From Candidatus Bathyarchaeota archaeon (GTDB lineage Archaea; Thermoproteota; Bathyarchaeia; Bathyarchaeales; Bathycorpusculaceae), in contig PLNS01000009.1 of NCBI GenBank assembly GCA_003141855.1, positions 14,591-65,781 of the forward strand: a DNA stretch of 51,191 bases, read 5' to 3'. The notes under the pieces were generated by a model. That model worked only from the letters and a program-made list of their open reading frames with translations. It did not search any database and was not told the origin of the DNA. The translations under genes were made by a program, and so were the position numbers. The first letter of the stretch is position 1. Each line of letters starts with the position of its first letter. Of this stretch, positions 7,808-16,493 are shown piece after piece.

Positions 7808-9559
7808 TTATTTGTGAGCGTAATAAACGATTAGTTTTTGGTTTACTTCGTTTATCCGCACGAATCCGAAGCGTTCAAACTGTATGATGGCGTCTGGCTT
7901 TAACTTTTTGCAATCAGCTTCAGCAAACCCTTCGGTAACTGACGCGTCTGGCATGACAACTTGGCAGGGAAACTCGGTGCCTTTGGGTATCCATTGGATG
8001 AGTTGGACTTTGATTTTTCTAACATCCTCGTAGGATTCGCTGGCAAACTTTGCGGTCACGGAACTATCGGTTTTGCTTTCTATTTTGATGTTGAAGAGTT
8101 CCATGAGCCTGAACACTTTTTCCGGTTCCATCGTTTCCGAGTCTTTTTTTGAAACCCAAAAGCTGACGGCTTTATCTTCGCCTTCTGGAGTTACCGTGTA
8201 TTCTCTGAATCCTCGTTCCGGTTTCTCTGGATGCAAGGACAATTTAGCATTGAAAACTTTGGGTACTTGCAACACTTTTAGCTCTACAGGCTGGGGCACG
8301 AAGAAGTACCTATCGCTTGAGGCGTCTAGGATTTTGCGGTTGTACGAAAACAGGTTCTCCCAGCTCAACGTAACATCGTTGGATTTTATGCCCACGTCAA
8401 TCATCATTTTTTTGATGGCTTCTGGCGTTATGCCTCTTTTTCTCAGGGCGGCGAAGGTGCCTAACCGTGGGTCGTCATAGCCCGTGTAGAGGCCTTCTTT
8501 TACGCCTTGAACAATCTTTGATTTGCTCAGGAAGGCGCCTGTGATTTTTAGTCTGCCGTAGTGTATGGCTTCGGGGTACGTCCAGCCTAGATAATCATAC
8601 ATGTATTTTTGGCGGACCATGTTGGTGTAGTGTTCTTTGCCGCGGATGATGTGGGTCATGCCCATCAAGTGGTCGTCTAAGCCTGCGGCTAAGTTGTAGA
8701 GTGGCCAAACGATGTATTTGCTTCCAACCCGCGGATGCGGATACTTCTTTGTATCAATAATGCGAAGTGCTGGCCAGTCTCGGACGGCCGGGTTCGGGTT
8801 TTCAAGGTCAGTTTTTACACGAACAACCGCTTGTCCTTCCGTGTAACCGCCGTTTAACATGCGATGCCAACGTTCCAATTGTTCATTGGCTGGCACATCT
8901 CGGCATGGGCAAGCCTGCTTAGCTATAGTTATTTTCCTAAATTCTTCTGAAGGGCACTCGCAAACGTATGCATTGCCATCTCGTATGAGACGTTCAGTAT
9001 AGTCGTAGTAAATGGGCAATCGGTCGCTCTGGATGTATTCCTCGTCAACTTTGCAGCCCAGCCACTTCAAATCCTGCCTGATGCTGTCATAAAACTTCAA
9101 TGACGGTCTTTTGATTTTCGGGTCAGTGTCCTCAAAGCGCAGGATGAATTTGCCGTTGTATATGCGGGCGTACTCATGGCTTAGAAGTATGGCTCTTGCT
9201 GAACCCAAATGCAGAACGCAGTCGGGGTTGGGGGAGAACCGCGTCACAATCTTTGGGTACTTGTCAGCGTTAGGCAACGATGGGAGACGTTTCTCTTCAG
9301 CCTTTTCCTTCTTTTGGGTTTCAGGCCAGTTCTTCTCAACAATTGCCTTCTGCTCAGCCAACGATAAACTGTTAACTTCATTTACAACCGTGTTAATTAC
9401 GCCTGAGAGCTCCTTTACGCGGCTTCGAAGTTCCTGTTTTTCTCCAAGAATCTTTCCAACCATCGCGCCTGCTTGCGCTTTGCCGCCGTGCGAAACCGCG
9501 TTTAACAGGGCGGCTTTTCGAATAAGCTCTCTAAGGTCATTATCGTTTTCTAATGCCAA
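7808..9559 (-). CDS. gltX: glutamyl-tRNA synthetase (archaeal type)
   Basis: A 583-aa class I synthetase that charges tRNA-Glu. An archaeal/eukaryotic-specific N-terminal helical extension of about 100 residues precedes the catalytic fold. The catalytic part has RFSPNPDCVLHLGSARA (HIGH equivalent, HLGS) at about residues 107-123 and FLSKSK (KMSKS equivalent) in the second half. A beta-barrel anticodon domain follows and ends in QFERFGFVRI. A Cys-rich insertion (CECPSEEF…CPC) probably binds zinc. The start is TTG. It lies 22 bp downstream of the prenyl synthase gene, an arrangement seen in several archaea. Confidence 0.96.
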   Translation of the reverse strand: MALENDNDLRELIRKAALLNAVSHGGKAQAGAMVGKILGEKQELRSRVKELSGVINTVVNEVNSLSLAEQKAIVEKNWPETQKKEKAEEKRLPSLPNADKYPKIVTRFSPNPDCVLHLGSARAILLSHEYARIYNGKFILRFEDTDPKIKRPSLKFYDSIRQDLKWLGCKVDEEYIQSDRLPIYYDYTERLIRDGNAYVCECPSEEFRKITIAKQACPCRDVPANEQLERWHRMLNGGYTEGQAVVRVKTDLENPNPAVRDWPALRIIDTKKYPHPRVGSKYIVWPLYNLAAGLDDHLMGMTHIIRGKEHYTNMVRQKYMYDYLGWTYPEAIHYGRLKITGAFLSKSKIVQGVKEGLYTGYDDPRLGTFAALRKRGITPEAIKKMMIDVGIKSNDVTLSWENLFSYNRKILDASSDRYFFVPQPVELKVLQVPKVFNAKLSLHPEKPERGFREYTVTPEGEDKAVSFWVSKKDSETMEPEKVFRLMELFNIKIESKTDSSVTAKFASESYEDVRKIKVQLIQWIPKGTEFPCQVVMPDASVTEGFAEADCKKLKPDAIIQFERFGFVRINEVNQKLIVYYAHK

Positions 9560-9581
9560 ATCCTTTACGCTCGCTGAAAGT

Positions 9582-10652
9582 TTACTTGTTTCGTTTAATC
9601 AAGAATTCAGCGAACGCTTTTAATTTTTCCTTAGCCTCAGGCGTCGGAAGAAGCTTTTCTGCTTCACTCCAGCTTTCCCTAACCATCTTTTCCGCGGTTT
9701 GTTTCACGTGTTCCATGGCACCATATTTCTGCATTAGTGCTATGGCTTCGTCGCGGAGTTTCTGGTCGGAGGTGTGAAGGTTTAGAATTTCGATTAGCCG
9801 TTTTTTGTCGGCGTTGTTGGCTTTTTTGAGCGTGTAAATAACCATCAGGGACCGTTTGCCCTCAGTGATGTCTTGTCCGACACCGCCCTTCTTTTTGGCA
9901 AACTCTTGCCCAGTCAAATCCAAAATGTCATCCTGCATCTGGAAGGCAACGCCTATGCTTTCAGCAAAACACCCGAGCTTTTCAACCAGTAGTCTGTTGG
10001 CGCCTGCTAGAACCGCCGCCATTTTTGCTGCCATGCGGGCGAGGGTGCCTGTTTTATAAGCGCACATTTGCAAGTAATCATCTTCGCCAAGCTCATCCGC
10101 GTTTGCTATGCCCCTGTGCCACGCTATGTCCATGGCTTGCCCCATGCTCAAGTTAATCATTTCCTGCACGTAAACCTCGTAAACATCCCGCTGCACTTCA
10201 GGCGAAAGCTTCTCTCTTTGCGCCATCAACGGCAGAAGAGGCAGGTAGTACATGGCGTTTCCAGCGTTAACCGCTATGTCCATCCGAAAAATCTTGTAAG
10301 TGCAGGGCTTGCCACGACGAAGCTCCGAGGAATCCTCGATATCATCAATAACTAACGTGCCGTTGTGGATGACTTCGGGGATAATCGAGAAGTCTAAGCA
10401 GTAATCCGACTTTTCACCTAACGCCTCGCAAATTAGCAAGAAGAGGGCTGGGCGCCATCTTTTTCCGCCGCGGTCCAGCATATCCCAGATAGGCTCAGCA
10501 ATCGCCTTGTTGAGCGGCTCAAGCGTGTAGCTGTACATTGGCGGATTAACCTTGAAGAGAACCGCGTCCTTAGTGAATTTTCGTGGAATGTACTTTTCGA
10601 TGGCTTTGTCGATTAGAGGTGCTGTTTCTTCAAGAAACTTTTCAATATCCAC
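9582..10652 (-). CDS. idsA: geranylgeranyl (polyprenyl) diphosphate synthase
   Basis: A 356-aa trans-prenyltransferase that condenses DMAPP with IPP into the C20 precursor of archaeal lipids. The first Asp-rich motif is DDIEDSSELRRGKP and the second is QMQDDILDL. The chain-length-determining residues before the first motif are small, so product length cannot be fixed by eye. The start is GTG, 2 bp after the fni stop, with a GGAG Shine-Dalgarno inside the end of fni. Co-localisation with fni and ipk supports a lipid-biosynthesis operon. Confidence 0.94.
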   Translation of the reverse strand: MDIEKFLEETAPLIDKAIEKYIPRKFTKDAVLFKVNPPMYSYTLEPLNKAIAEPIWDMLDRGGKRWRPALFLLICEALGEKSDYCLDFSIIPEVIHNGTLVIDDIEDSSELRRGKPCTYKIFRMDIAVNAGNAMYYLPLLPLMAQREKLSPEVQRDVYEVYVQEMINLSMGQAMDIAWHRGIANADELGEDDYLQMCAYKTGTLARMAAKMAAVLAGANRLLVEKLGCFAESIGVAFQMQDDILDLTGQEFAKKKGGVGQDITEGKRSLMVIYTLKKANNADKKRLIEILNLHTSDQKLRDEAIALMQKYGAMEHVKQTAEKMVRESWSEAEKLLPTPEAKEKLKAFAEFLIKRNK

Positions 10653-10654
10653 GC

Positions 10655-11758
10655 TTAGTGTGCTCCTCTTTTGGCGTATTTTTGTAAGTTAAAGCCTCTG
10701 GCTTGCAGCCACTCGCCAGTCTTACCCGTAATTACTACAGGCGTCTTTGCTAAATCACTCAATTTTTCTGCCCCCACAAGAAACAGGGCGTTGCGTAGTT
10801 CCTCAATTAAACATGAAAGTTTATCCTCGGTTTCTTTTGCGCTTTTAACTGCAGTTTGAAGAATGGGTTGAGTAATGCTTGCTAAACTTGCGTTAAGCGC
10901 TAAAGCTTTAGCTACATCGGTGCCGCTTCGGACACCGCCCGAAGCAATCACGGGCAACTTTACTGTCTGCACAGTTTCTATCAGGCTGATAGCTGTTGGG
11001 ATGCCCCAGTCCCAGAAAGCTTCACCCAAAAAATTCTGAACGGCATCCTTTTTTGTTGATGAGCGGTAGTATTCGACGGCTGCAAAACTTGTTCCTCCAA
11101 CGCCGCCAACATCGATGGCTTTCACGCCAGCGTCTTCAAGCGCTTTAGCATCTTCAGCTGAAATACCTGCCCCCGTCTCCTTAACTATCACTGGCGTATC
11201 GAGTGCACACGCGATTTCACCGATTTTCGCTAAAACACCCTTAAAGTTAGTTTGGCCTTCCGGCTGAACTGCTTCCTGCAATGCGTTCAAATGAATTGCT
11301 ACTGCGTCGGCATCGATCATTTCGACGACTTTTTTTACTTCTTTTAAGCCGTAGCCGTGAACAAGCTGGACTCCGCCGATATTGGCGATTAAGAAGGCGT
11401 GGGGTGCTTTTTCGCGTGCCACCTTGTAGGTTTTTTCGAGCTCTCGGTTTTCTATGGCTGCTCTTTGGCTTCCAACACCCATGCCCAACCCGAGTTTTTC
11501 CACAGCCTCAGCGATTGAAGCGTTAATTTGTGTGGCTTGTTCGGTTCCGCCAGTCATGGCACCGACGATTATTGGGGCATTAAATTTTTTTCCTAAAAAA
11601 GTGGTTGATAGGTTGATTTTTTCTTTGTTGACTTCTGGCAGGGCGCGGTGGACGAGTTGGATGTCTTCGAAGCCTGCAGTGGCGTTTTTAGCTTGAGCTT
11701 TGTTTCCTAAGCAAATCCTAATGTGGTCTTCTTTGCGTTTGCCAGTTTCGTGAGCCAT
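10655..11758 (-). CDS. fni: type 2 isopentenyl-diphosphate delta-isomerase
   Basis: A 367-aa FMN-dependent IDI-2 that interconverts IPP and DMAPP. It shows APIIVGAMTGGTEQA, GMGVGSQRAAIEN, VKETGAGISAEDAKAL, DVGGVGGTSFAAVE and VIASGGVRSGTDVAKALAL, the phosphate- and FMN-binding loops of the TIM barrel. The start codon is one base away from the ipk stop, so the two are certainly co-transcribed. The length is typical. No type 1 isomerase is seen in the window. Confidence 0.96.
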   Translation of the reverse strand: MAHETGKRKEDHIRICLGNKAQAKNATAGFEDIQLVHRALPEVNKEKINLSTTFLGKKFNAPIIVGAMTGGTEQATQINASIAEAVEKLGLGMGVGSQRAAIENRELEKTYKVAREKAPHAFLIANIGGVQLVHGYGLKEVKKVVEMIDADAVAIHLNALQEAVQPEGQTNFKGVLAKIGEIACALDTPVIVKETGAGISAEDAKALEDAGVKAIDVGGVGGTSFAAVEYYRSSTKKDAVQNFLGEAFWDWGIPTAISLIETVQTVKLPVIASGGVRSGTDVAKALALNASLASITQPILQTAVKSAKETEDKLSCLIEELRNALFLVGAEKLSDLAKTPVVITGKTGEWLQARGFNLQKYAKRGAH

Positions 11759-11759
11759 C

Positions 11760-12563
11760 TTACGCCTTCTCTATTTCAGTGCCTAACACGCTTTGGTCTG
11801 TTAGTGCTCTGTAAATAGATAACCCTTTTGTGGCTCCCGTAACAGTAACATGGATTCCCGCCTCGATTGCTGGGATGAGCGCTGCTATCTTGCCTGCCAT
11901 GCCGCCTGTAACGTCCTTGCCTGCGGCTTTGCCGAGTTTAGGCTGAATCTGCTTTAGCTCCGCCAGCGTCAAGTGCTTGTAGGGTTTAGCATCCGGGTTA
12001 GTTTTCGGGTCTGCGTCAAATAAGCCGTCTGTGTCAGTGCCGACAACGATTTTTGAAGCGTTGTACTTTATGGCTAAGTAAGCAACTAGTTGGTCGCCTG
12101 AGAGGATTGTGAAGCCTAACTTTTCATCTAAAACCGCGTCGCCGTACATGACGGGGGTGAACGCCATTTTTGTCATGGCTTTAAGGACGGTTTCGTCGAA
12201 GAATTTTATTTTTCCGTTCTCGGTTAAGAAGCAGGATGATGGCGCGATGCTTACGGCGGCAATTTCGTGCCAAATCATAGCGTCCATGACTAAGCCGTTG
12301 AGCACGGTCATAACGTGGTGGGTTTCGGCGAAGCCCAGTTTTTGGGTTGGCTCTTCATTGTAGCCGTCTTTTATGCCGTATTTCTCTGCGGTCGGGTGCC
12401 CAAAGCTGCCGCCTCCATGCACAACAATCAAGTTGTCGAGGTCTGCCCGCTTGATTTCTTCCGCTAAGCGGTTTATTATTTCGGTTTTTGCGGCTAATTG
12501 TCCTGTTTTGTCGGTGATGGCTGAGCCGCCGAGTTTTAGGATTATGGGTCTTGAATCGTTCAT
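11760..12563 (-). CDS. ipk: isopentenyl phosphate kinase
   Basis: A 267-aa amino-acid-kinase-fold enzyme that phosphorylates isopentenyl phosphate to IPP, the last step of the archaeal mevalonate route. It has ILKLGGSAITDK at the N-terminus, VVHGGGSFGHP with the conserved His that recognises the substrate phosphate, GDAVLDE and ILSGDQLVAYLA. It heads the ipk-fni-idsA-gltX-srp19 group. A minus-strand TATA-like TGTTAAATTA at about 12600-12609 lies some 40 bp upstream, so it appears to have its own promoter despite the restriction system placed upstream. Confidence 0.94.
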   Translation of the reverse strand: MNDSRPIILKLGGSAITDKTGQLAAKTEIINRLAEEIKRADLDNLIVVHGGGSFGHPTAEKYGIKDGYNEEPTQKLGFAETHHVMTVLNGLVMDAMIWHEIAAVSIAPSSCFLTENGKIKFFDETVLKAMTKMAFTPVMYGDAVLDEKLGFTILSGDQLVAYLAIKYNASKIVVGTDTDGLFDADPKTNPDAKPYKHLTLAELKQIQPKLGKAAGKDVTGGMAGKIAALIPAIEAGIHVTVTGATKGLSIYRALTDQSVLGTEIEKA

Positions 12564-13172
12564 TGTAATCGTAACCGTACTATTTCTAATCGGGTTCTGC
12601 TAATTTAACATTACAGTCCATCGACTGCCTCAACCTGTAAGGTGACGCAGCGTAAGTTTTAATCTTGAATGCGTCTGTTTTAGTATGTACAAGTTTGGGC
12701 TCAAAGTTGTAGCGTTTGATTTTTTCTACGTAACCTTTTGGATAGCTATATCAAACCGTTTTCTTCTCTTTGTGTGGGTGTGGGCATTTTTAGGCTGCCA
12801 CAAGACTGCTAGTGGAACAAGCTGCTTTTTGCTTCTGCAACGGTTTTCTACGCCCATCTAGTTGTGAGATACGTGTTTTCCTCCACACGCCCTGCATGGC
12901 TGCATGTTGAAGAAGCCACTGTGTGGATGTGGAGGCATGTTGAGGTTGCCCTAAAATTCACAAGCCATCAAAAGAACAGCAGTGAACAGCGCAATTCAAT
13001 TCGGGCATTCGCATGGTCCATTCAGAAGTTTCCCGCACACCCAAACCACACCAACCACCCCATAAAAACAATCCCACCACACAAAAAACCAAACAAAAAA
13101 CAACATTTTCAACCCACACAACGTAGACAGGTCGTGCCAACAACCACAAGCAGAAGCATTTCGTTCTAATCT
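12564..13172. other. gene-poor accessory stretch with a G-free tract
   Basis: About 600 bp in which I cannot support a gene. A 58-codon rightward frame (12685-12861) and longer overlapping frames after 12864 have odd, low-complexity translations and no recognisable family. Positions 13036-13122 contain no G on the + strand (87 nt of A, C and T), so the minus strand is C-free and has closely spaced GG runs near 13040-13061. The first 50 bp contain the likely ipk promoter. The stretch may be the scar of the insertion that brought in the neighbouring restriction system. Confidence 0.5.
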
Positions 13173-13271
13173 TTAAGCCTTAACTTTTTTCATTAGTTCC
13201 TGGGCAGATACTGTTAAGTTATTTGACCCCGCCGAGATTTCCTTGAACTTGTCTACCAAGGTGACAATCAT
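13173..13271 (-). CDS. possible 32-aa protein coupled to the S-subunit gene
   Basis: A short frame whose ATG overlaps the TGA of the S-subunit gene as ATGA, a normal arrangement for coupled translation in compact operons. It encodes MIVTLVDKFKEISAGSNNLT… and ends in VKA. The peptide is predicted to be mostly helical, and I do not recognise it. It could be a small accessory or control peptide of the restriction system, or the tail of a lost longer gene. Support is limited to the coupling and a clean stop before gene-free sequence. Confidence 0.35.
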   Translation of the reverse strand: MIVTLVDKFKEISAGSNNLTVSAQELMKKVKA

Positions 13272-14230
13272 TGTGTGGCGATTGAGAGTCTTTTTATCTC
13301 CCTTGAGTATTGCAATGACATCATGTAATTTTCTATAAATTCCCAGTCAGGTTCACCGTTATTATTGACTGGTAAAAATATCGTGCTTTTCTCCATTCGT
13401 TCTTTGTGCCACTTTCGACCATAATTAAATCGGAACTTTTCTTTCCTTATCAGCGTTACTAAAAACAAAGCTATGAAAGGGGTCAGTGTAAATCTGGGAT
13501 ATAGTATGTTTACGCTGTCTAATGCCCAAAACGGTTCATCTTGGTAGTAGGCTTCCGCTACCCCATTTCCATCATAGTTTACTGTAATTACGTTACTTTG
13601 CTGATTTGGCGCTAGGTTAGTCTTGCAGAAAACGCCATTATTGTAGTCTATTGCGGAGACAAAATTATGCTTACCGTTCTTCTTTAGTATCTCATCGACG
13701 AGTACTCGCTTCCCTTTCTTTACCTCAAAAAGGTCTGTATAACTAAACTCCTTCCAGTTGCTAACATTCAATTGCGTTTTAGAATTGACGAGTGATGCAT
13801 CGATTCCTTCAAAGGAAGGGAGAGGTTTTTGATTTACCCAGCTAGGAATAGCGCTTGGAACGGCAGTGTTGCCTAAGCGTTCTGGTGTTACTTTTCGCCC
13901 GTAATTATACCTGTGGACTTCTTTTCTGACTAATAGAGTAAAATAGACCATTTCTTGGACTGAATACTTTTGTTTTGGCATCATCACCAAACAATCGTCA
14001 TCGATGCAGCAATCAACGCCTTGATAAAAGGCTTTGCAGATACTTCCAGTACTTGGAACTGATATAACATGCTTAAACTTTGGAGTGATGTTGTAATAAC
14101 CATATATCCCTTGGTTAGTTCCCCTTGAAGAAATAAGAGGTGTACCATGTTTGAGCGGCGCTAAGTCTCTCTTTGAGTGGTACTCATGTTGACCCCAGAT
14201 TATGTTAAAAAAATCGTAGTATACAGCCAT
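13268..14230 (-). CDS. restriction-modification specificity (S) subunit, two TRDs, BcgIB-like
   Basis: A 320-aa DNA-recognition subunit built from two half-repeats. YNYGRKVTPERL at about residue 106 recurs as FNYGRKWHKERM at about residue 266, each closing a target-recognition domain; the 160-residue spacing is exactly half the protein. The two TRDs imply a bipartite recognition sequence. It begins one base after the stop of the endonuclease-methylase gene. Size and partner match the BcgI B subunit better than a classical HsdS, which is usually larger and accompanied by HsdR. No HsdR gene is present in the window. Confidence 0.8.
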   Translation of the reverse strand: MAVYYDFFNIIWGQHEYHSKRDLAPLKHGTPLISSRGTNQGIYGYYNITPKFKHVISVPSTGSICKAFYQGVDCCIDDDCLVMMPKQKYSVQEMVYFTLLVRKEVHRYNYGRKVTPERLGNTAVPSAIPSWVNQKPLPSFEGIDASLVNSKTQLNVSNWKEFSYTDLFEVKKGKRVLVDEILKKNGKHNFVSAIDYNNGVFCKTNLAPNQQSNVITVNYDGNGVAEAYYQDEPFWALDSVNILYPRFTLTPFIALFLVTLIRKEKFRFNYGRKWHKERMEKSTIFLPVNNNGEPDWEFIENYMMSLQYSREIKRLSIATQ

Positions 14231-14231
14231 A

Positions 14232-16031
14232 CTAGAGACCCACTTGTTTATACAGAATAAACTTTCTAATTTCGTTCTCGAAATCCTCGTCTTGAAGGTC
14301 AGAATAGTCAGTTTTCATATATGCTTCAGCACACCACTCGTCATCTGAACTGACTTTGTGTTTAATACATTGCCCTGCAATTTCTCGTTTATTCCTAAAG
14401 TCATCTATCCAAGTCTTCCTTATCTCGCTCCACCTGTTATATTTGTCGACTCTGCCTTCATTCTTGATTTTGATGAACCCGTCCCTTTTCCAGTAGCCGA
14501 ACCAAGTGTCTACGTCTTTGTTGTGGGGAACATGCGCCTTGAATACCATAATGCAAGTTATTGTGCCTAAGGGATAGAACAACTCATCGGGCATGCTCAT
14601 TACAGCTTCTAATGTATGCTTTTTGAGCAATTCTTGTTTTTGTACACTATTCTTTATCGCACAACTCATCGGCACTATAGCAATGGAGATGGCGTTTTTC
14701 TCCAAAAACTCCATGCAGTTTAGTACATAGCTTAGTTCTTCGGAACCCTCTTTCTTCTTTGAGTAAGGTGGATTCAGAAAGCCAACTGTCGGTTTCAAGT
14801 TTCTTATTAGACTCTTGTTTATCCCAAAGCAAGTGTTGTAAAAAATGTTTGATTTGCCGTCCCCTCTTAGCAGCATATTCGAGCATGCTAGGCAAAACAT
14901 TTTTGGGTTGTTTTCGATACCAATCAATTGTTTGTCGTGAATAGCCTTTATCTTCGCACTGTCCCCAGAAACTTGAGTGCTCATCTTCTTCATGGCGCTT
15001 ATTAGAAAACCTGCCGTTCCACAACAGTTGTCAAGCGCAACGCTGTCCTTATCCACGTTTGCTAGCTCGACAAAGAGTTCCGTTACCTCTCTAGGGGTAA
15101 GTACAATGCCTAAACCCTCGTCACCATTGGCATACCGCAAAAATTCACCATAGAATTGACCGAGTACATCATGGTACTTGTAATCCTTCATGAAAGCTCG
15201 GACTTTGCTGTTTATTTCAGTTATCAGGTCTCTGAGTTTTGTATTTCTCTCCTCGTTTAGGTCTTCAGCGATGTTGTTGTTGGTTTCTATAAAGCTGTAC
15301 ACATTAACCATATCAGCTCTCTTTTTCTGTTCTACTTGATGTTGTTCAAGTATTTTCTCAATAGTCGATGTCAATGACTTCGCTAGGTCAATAGCTCTCT
15401 TCTCTTTTAGGTAGGAGGACCCAAAGGCTTTACTTTCGAGAGCGATTAGTATGCCGCTCACTAGTAGAGGGCGTTGCCCTTCTTCGAGCTCAAAATCGTC
15501 TCTCAGTTGGTTGTTTAGTTTCTTTGAGTATTTTATCAGTTCATCTATAGCTATTTTTTCCTTTTCAGGGTCTTTTCTGTAGAGTTCCAGATAGTCCTCA
15601 AAAGTCAAGAGCTTGGTGACCCCTAAATTTTTTGGAGGATTATTATTTAACTGGAGGAAAGTTGAAATTACCGCTTGTGCCTCGTCTTCCCCTGAAATGG
15701 CTACTGACATTACATCGTACTCCTTCGAGAGAAACGATGAGTATAAAAGGGCTCCATCAACAGCGTATTCGGTGTACCTGTCCAGTTTTGGGCTTGCGTG
15801 TTTGCTTACATCAGATTTGCATTCGACAACAATTAAGAGGGTGGGTTCATCTGCGAACGATACTATAAACTCCGGCTTTCCGCATCCGCTTCCTGATTTT
15901 GAAGCATTTCGCAACAATTTATTTATCTTCGGAAAATCGGATTTTTGTTCCTCTATCTTTGCCGAGTGGAAATTTATCTTATTTTCCTCAAATTTCCTTC
16001 TAACTATCCCCTCAGTTTTTCTCTCGTTCAC
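14232..16031 (-). CDS. fused endonuclease / N6-adenine methyltransferase subunit, BcgIA-like
   Basis: A 599-aa restriction-modification protein. The N-terminus has a PD-(D/E)XK-type nuclease signature, PE at residues 53-54 and ECK at 70-72 (EFIV…LLIVVECK). A helical HsdM-like linker follows. The methylase core comprises LTPREVTELFVELA, SAM motif I DNCCGTAGFLI at about 331-341 and catalytic NPPY at about 419-422. Nuclease and methylase in one chain with a separate two-TRD S subunit is the architecture of type IIB enzymes such as BcgI, which cut on both sides of their site. The GTG start lies 42 bp after the dehydratase small subunit, and a weak TATA-like CATAAATCA near 16058-16066 may allow separate expression. 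Confidence 0.82.
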   Translation of the reverse strand: MNERKTEGIVRRKFEENKINFHSAKIEEQKSDFPKINKLLRNASKSGSGCGKPEFIVSFADEPTLLIVVECKSDVSKHASPKLDRYTEYAVDGALLYSSFLSKEYDVMSVAISGEDEAQAVISTFLQLNNNPPKNLGVTKLLTFEDYLELYRKDPEKEKIAIDELIKYSKKLNNQLRDDFELEEGQRPLLVSGILIALESKAFGSSYLKEKRAIDLAKSLTSTIEKILEQHQVEQKKRADMVNVYSFIETNNNIAEDLNEERNTKLRDLITEINSKVRAFMKDYKYHDVLGQFYGEFLRYANGDEGLGIVLTPREVTELFVELANVDKDSVALDNCCGTAGFLISAMKKMSTQVSGDSAKIKAIHDKQLIGIENNPKMFCLACSNMLLRGDGKSNIFYNTCFGINKSLIRNLKPTVGFLNPPYSKKKEGSEELSYVLNCMEFLEKNAISIAIVPMSCAIKNSVQKQELLKKHTLEAVMSMPDELFYPLGTITCIMVFKAHVPHNKDVDTWFGYWKRDGFIKIKNEGRVDKYNRWSEIRKTWIDDFRNKREIAGQCIKHKVSSDDEWCAEAYMKTDYSDLQDEDFENEIRKFILYKQVGL

Positions 16032-16073
16032 CGTTCGCTCCCCATCTTCTTGTCCAACTGATTTATGGGCTGT

Positions 16074-16493
16074 TCATTTAAGCTTTTTCCAAGCGAGCTC
16101 TGAACATAGCCAGATCGAAACTGCGTCATTTTCTATGATTACTTTATCGCCTGTTTTTATCTTACAAATATCAACTTTGTCTATGGTGGGGATTTCGCTG
16201 ATGATGGCGCCGACTGCTATGATGGTTTCGCATTCCCGATTTATCATGCCTGCTGGGGCAACGCCGTTTTTCTTCATGCGGTAGAGCGTGTATGAGCCGA
16301 CGGTTGAGCCTTTGCCTTGGGGGAAAACGAGGATTTTGCCTTTGACGCTTTGTCCCTGCAACTCGTGCCCTTTCTCGATTACAACGCCAGTGTTGGGGTC
16401 AACTCCGCCATAGAACGAGATAGGCTGGGTTGTAACGAGGGCTTCTCCTTCGCCCTTGCCTTTGTAGATTATTCTGCCTTTTAGCTGTTCCAT
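16074..16493 (-). CDS. phosphomevalonate dehydratase small subunit
   Basis: A 139-aa DUF126/aconitase-X swivel-domain protein. With the large subunit it dehydrates mevalonate 5-phosphate to trans-anhydromevalonate phosphate in the archaeal mevalonate pathway. It shows GGVDPNTGVVIEKGHELQGQ and FPQGKGSTVGSYTLY, where the Ser of the GST loop is the expected active-site residue, and APAGMINRE. I chose the ATG at 16493 (MEQLKGRII); an upstream start would add nine residues unlike the family. It overlaps the end of the large-subunit gene by 13 bp. Confidence 0.9.
   Translation of the reverse strand: MEQLKGRIIYKGKGEGEALVTTQPISFYGGVDPNTGVVIEKGHELQGQSVKGKILVFPQGKGSTVGSYTLYRMKKNGVAPAGMINRECETIIAVGAIISEIPTIDKVDICKIKTGDKVIIENDAVSIWLCSELAWKKLK

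Noticed and set aside
12685-12861. 58-aa hydrophobic frame
   Set aside because: It has no Shine-Dalgarno or promoter and an unusual Phe/Trp/Cys mix; support is too weak to list as a gene.
12864-13169. 101-aa rightward ORF
   Set aside because: The translation is low complexity (His/Pro/Lys/Thr from a G-free tract), with no start signal and no family.
14647-15024. 125-aa leftward ORF inside the methylase gene
   Set aside because: It is an alternate-frame shadow of the methylase catalytic core, which contains the NPPY motif.
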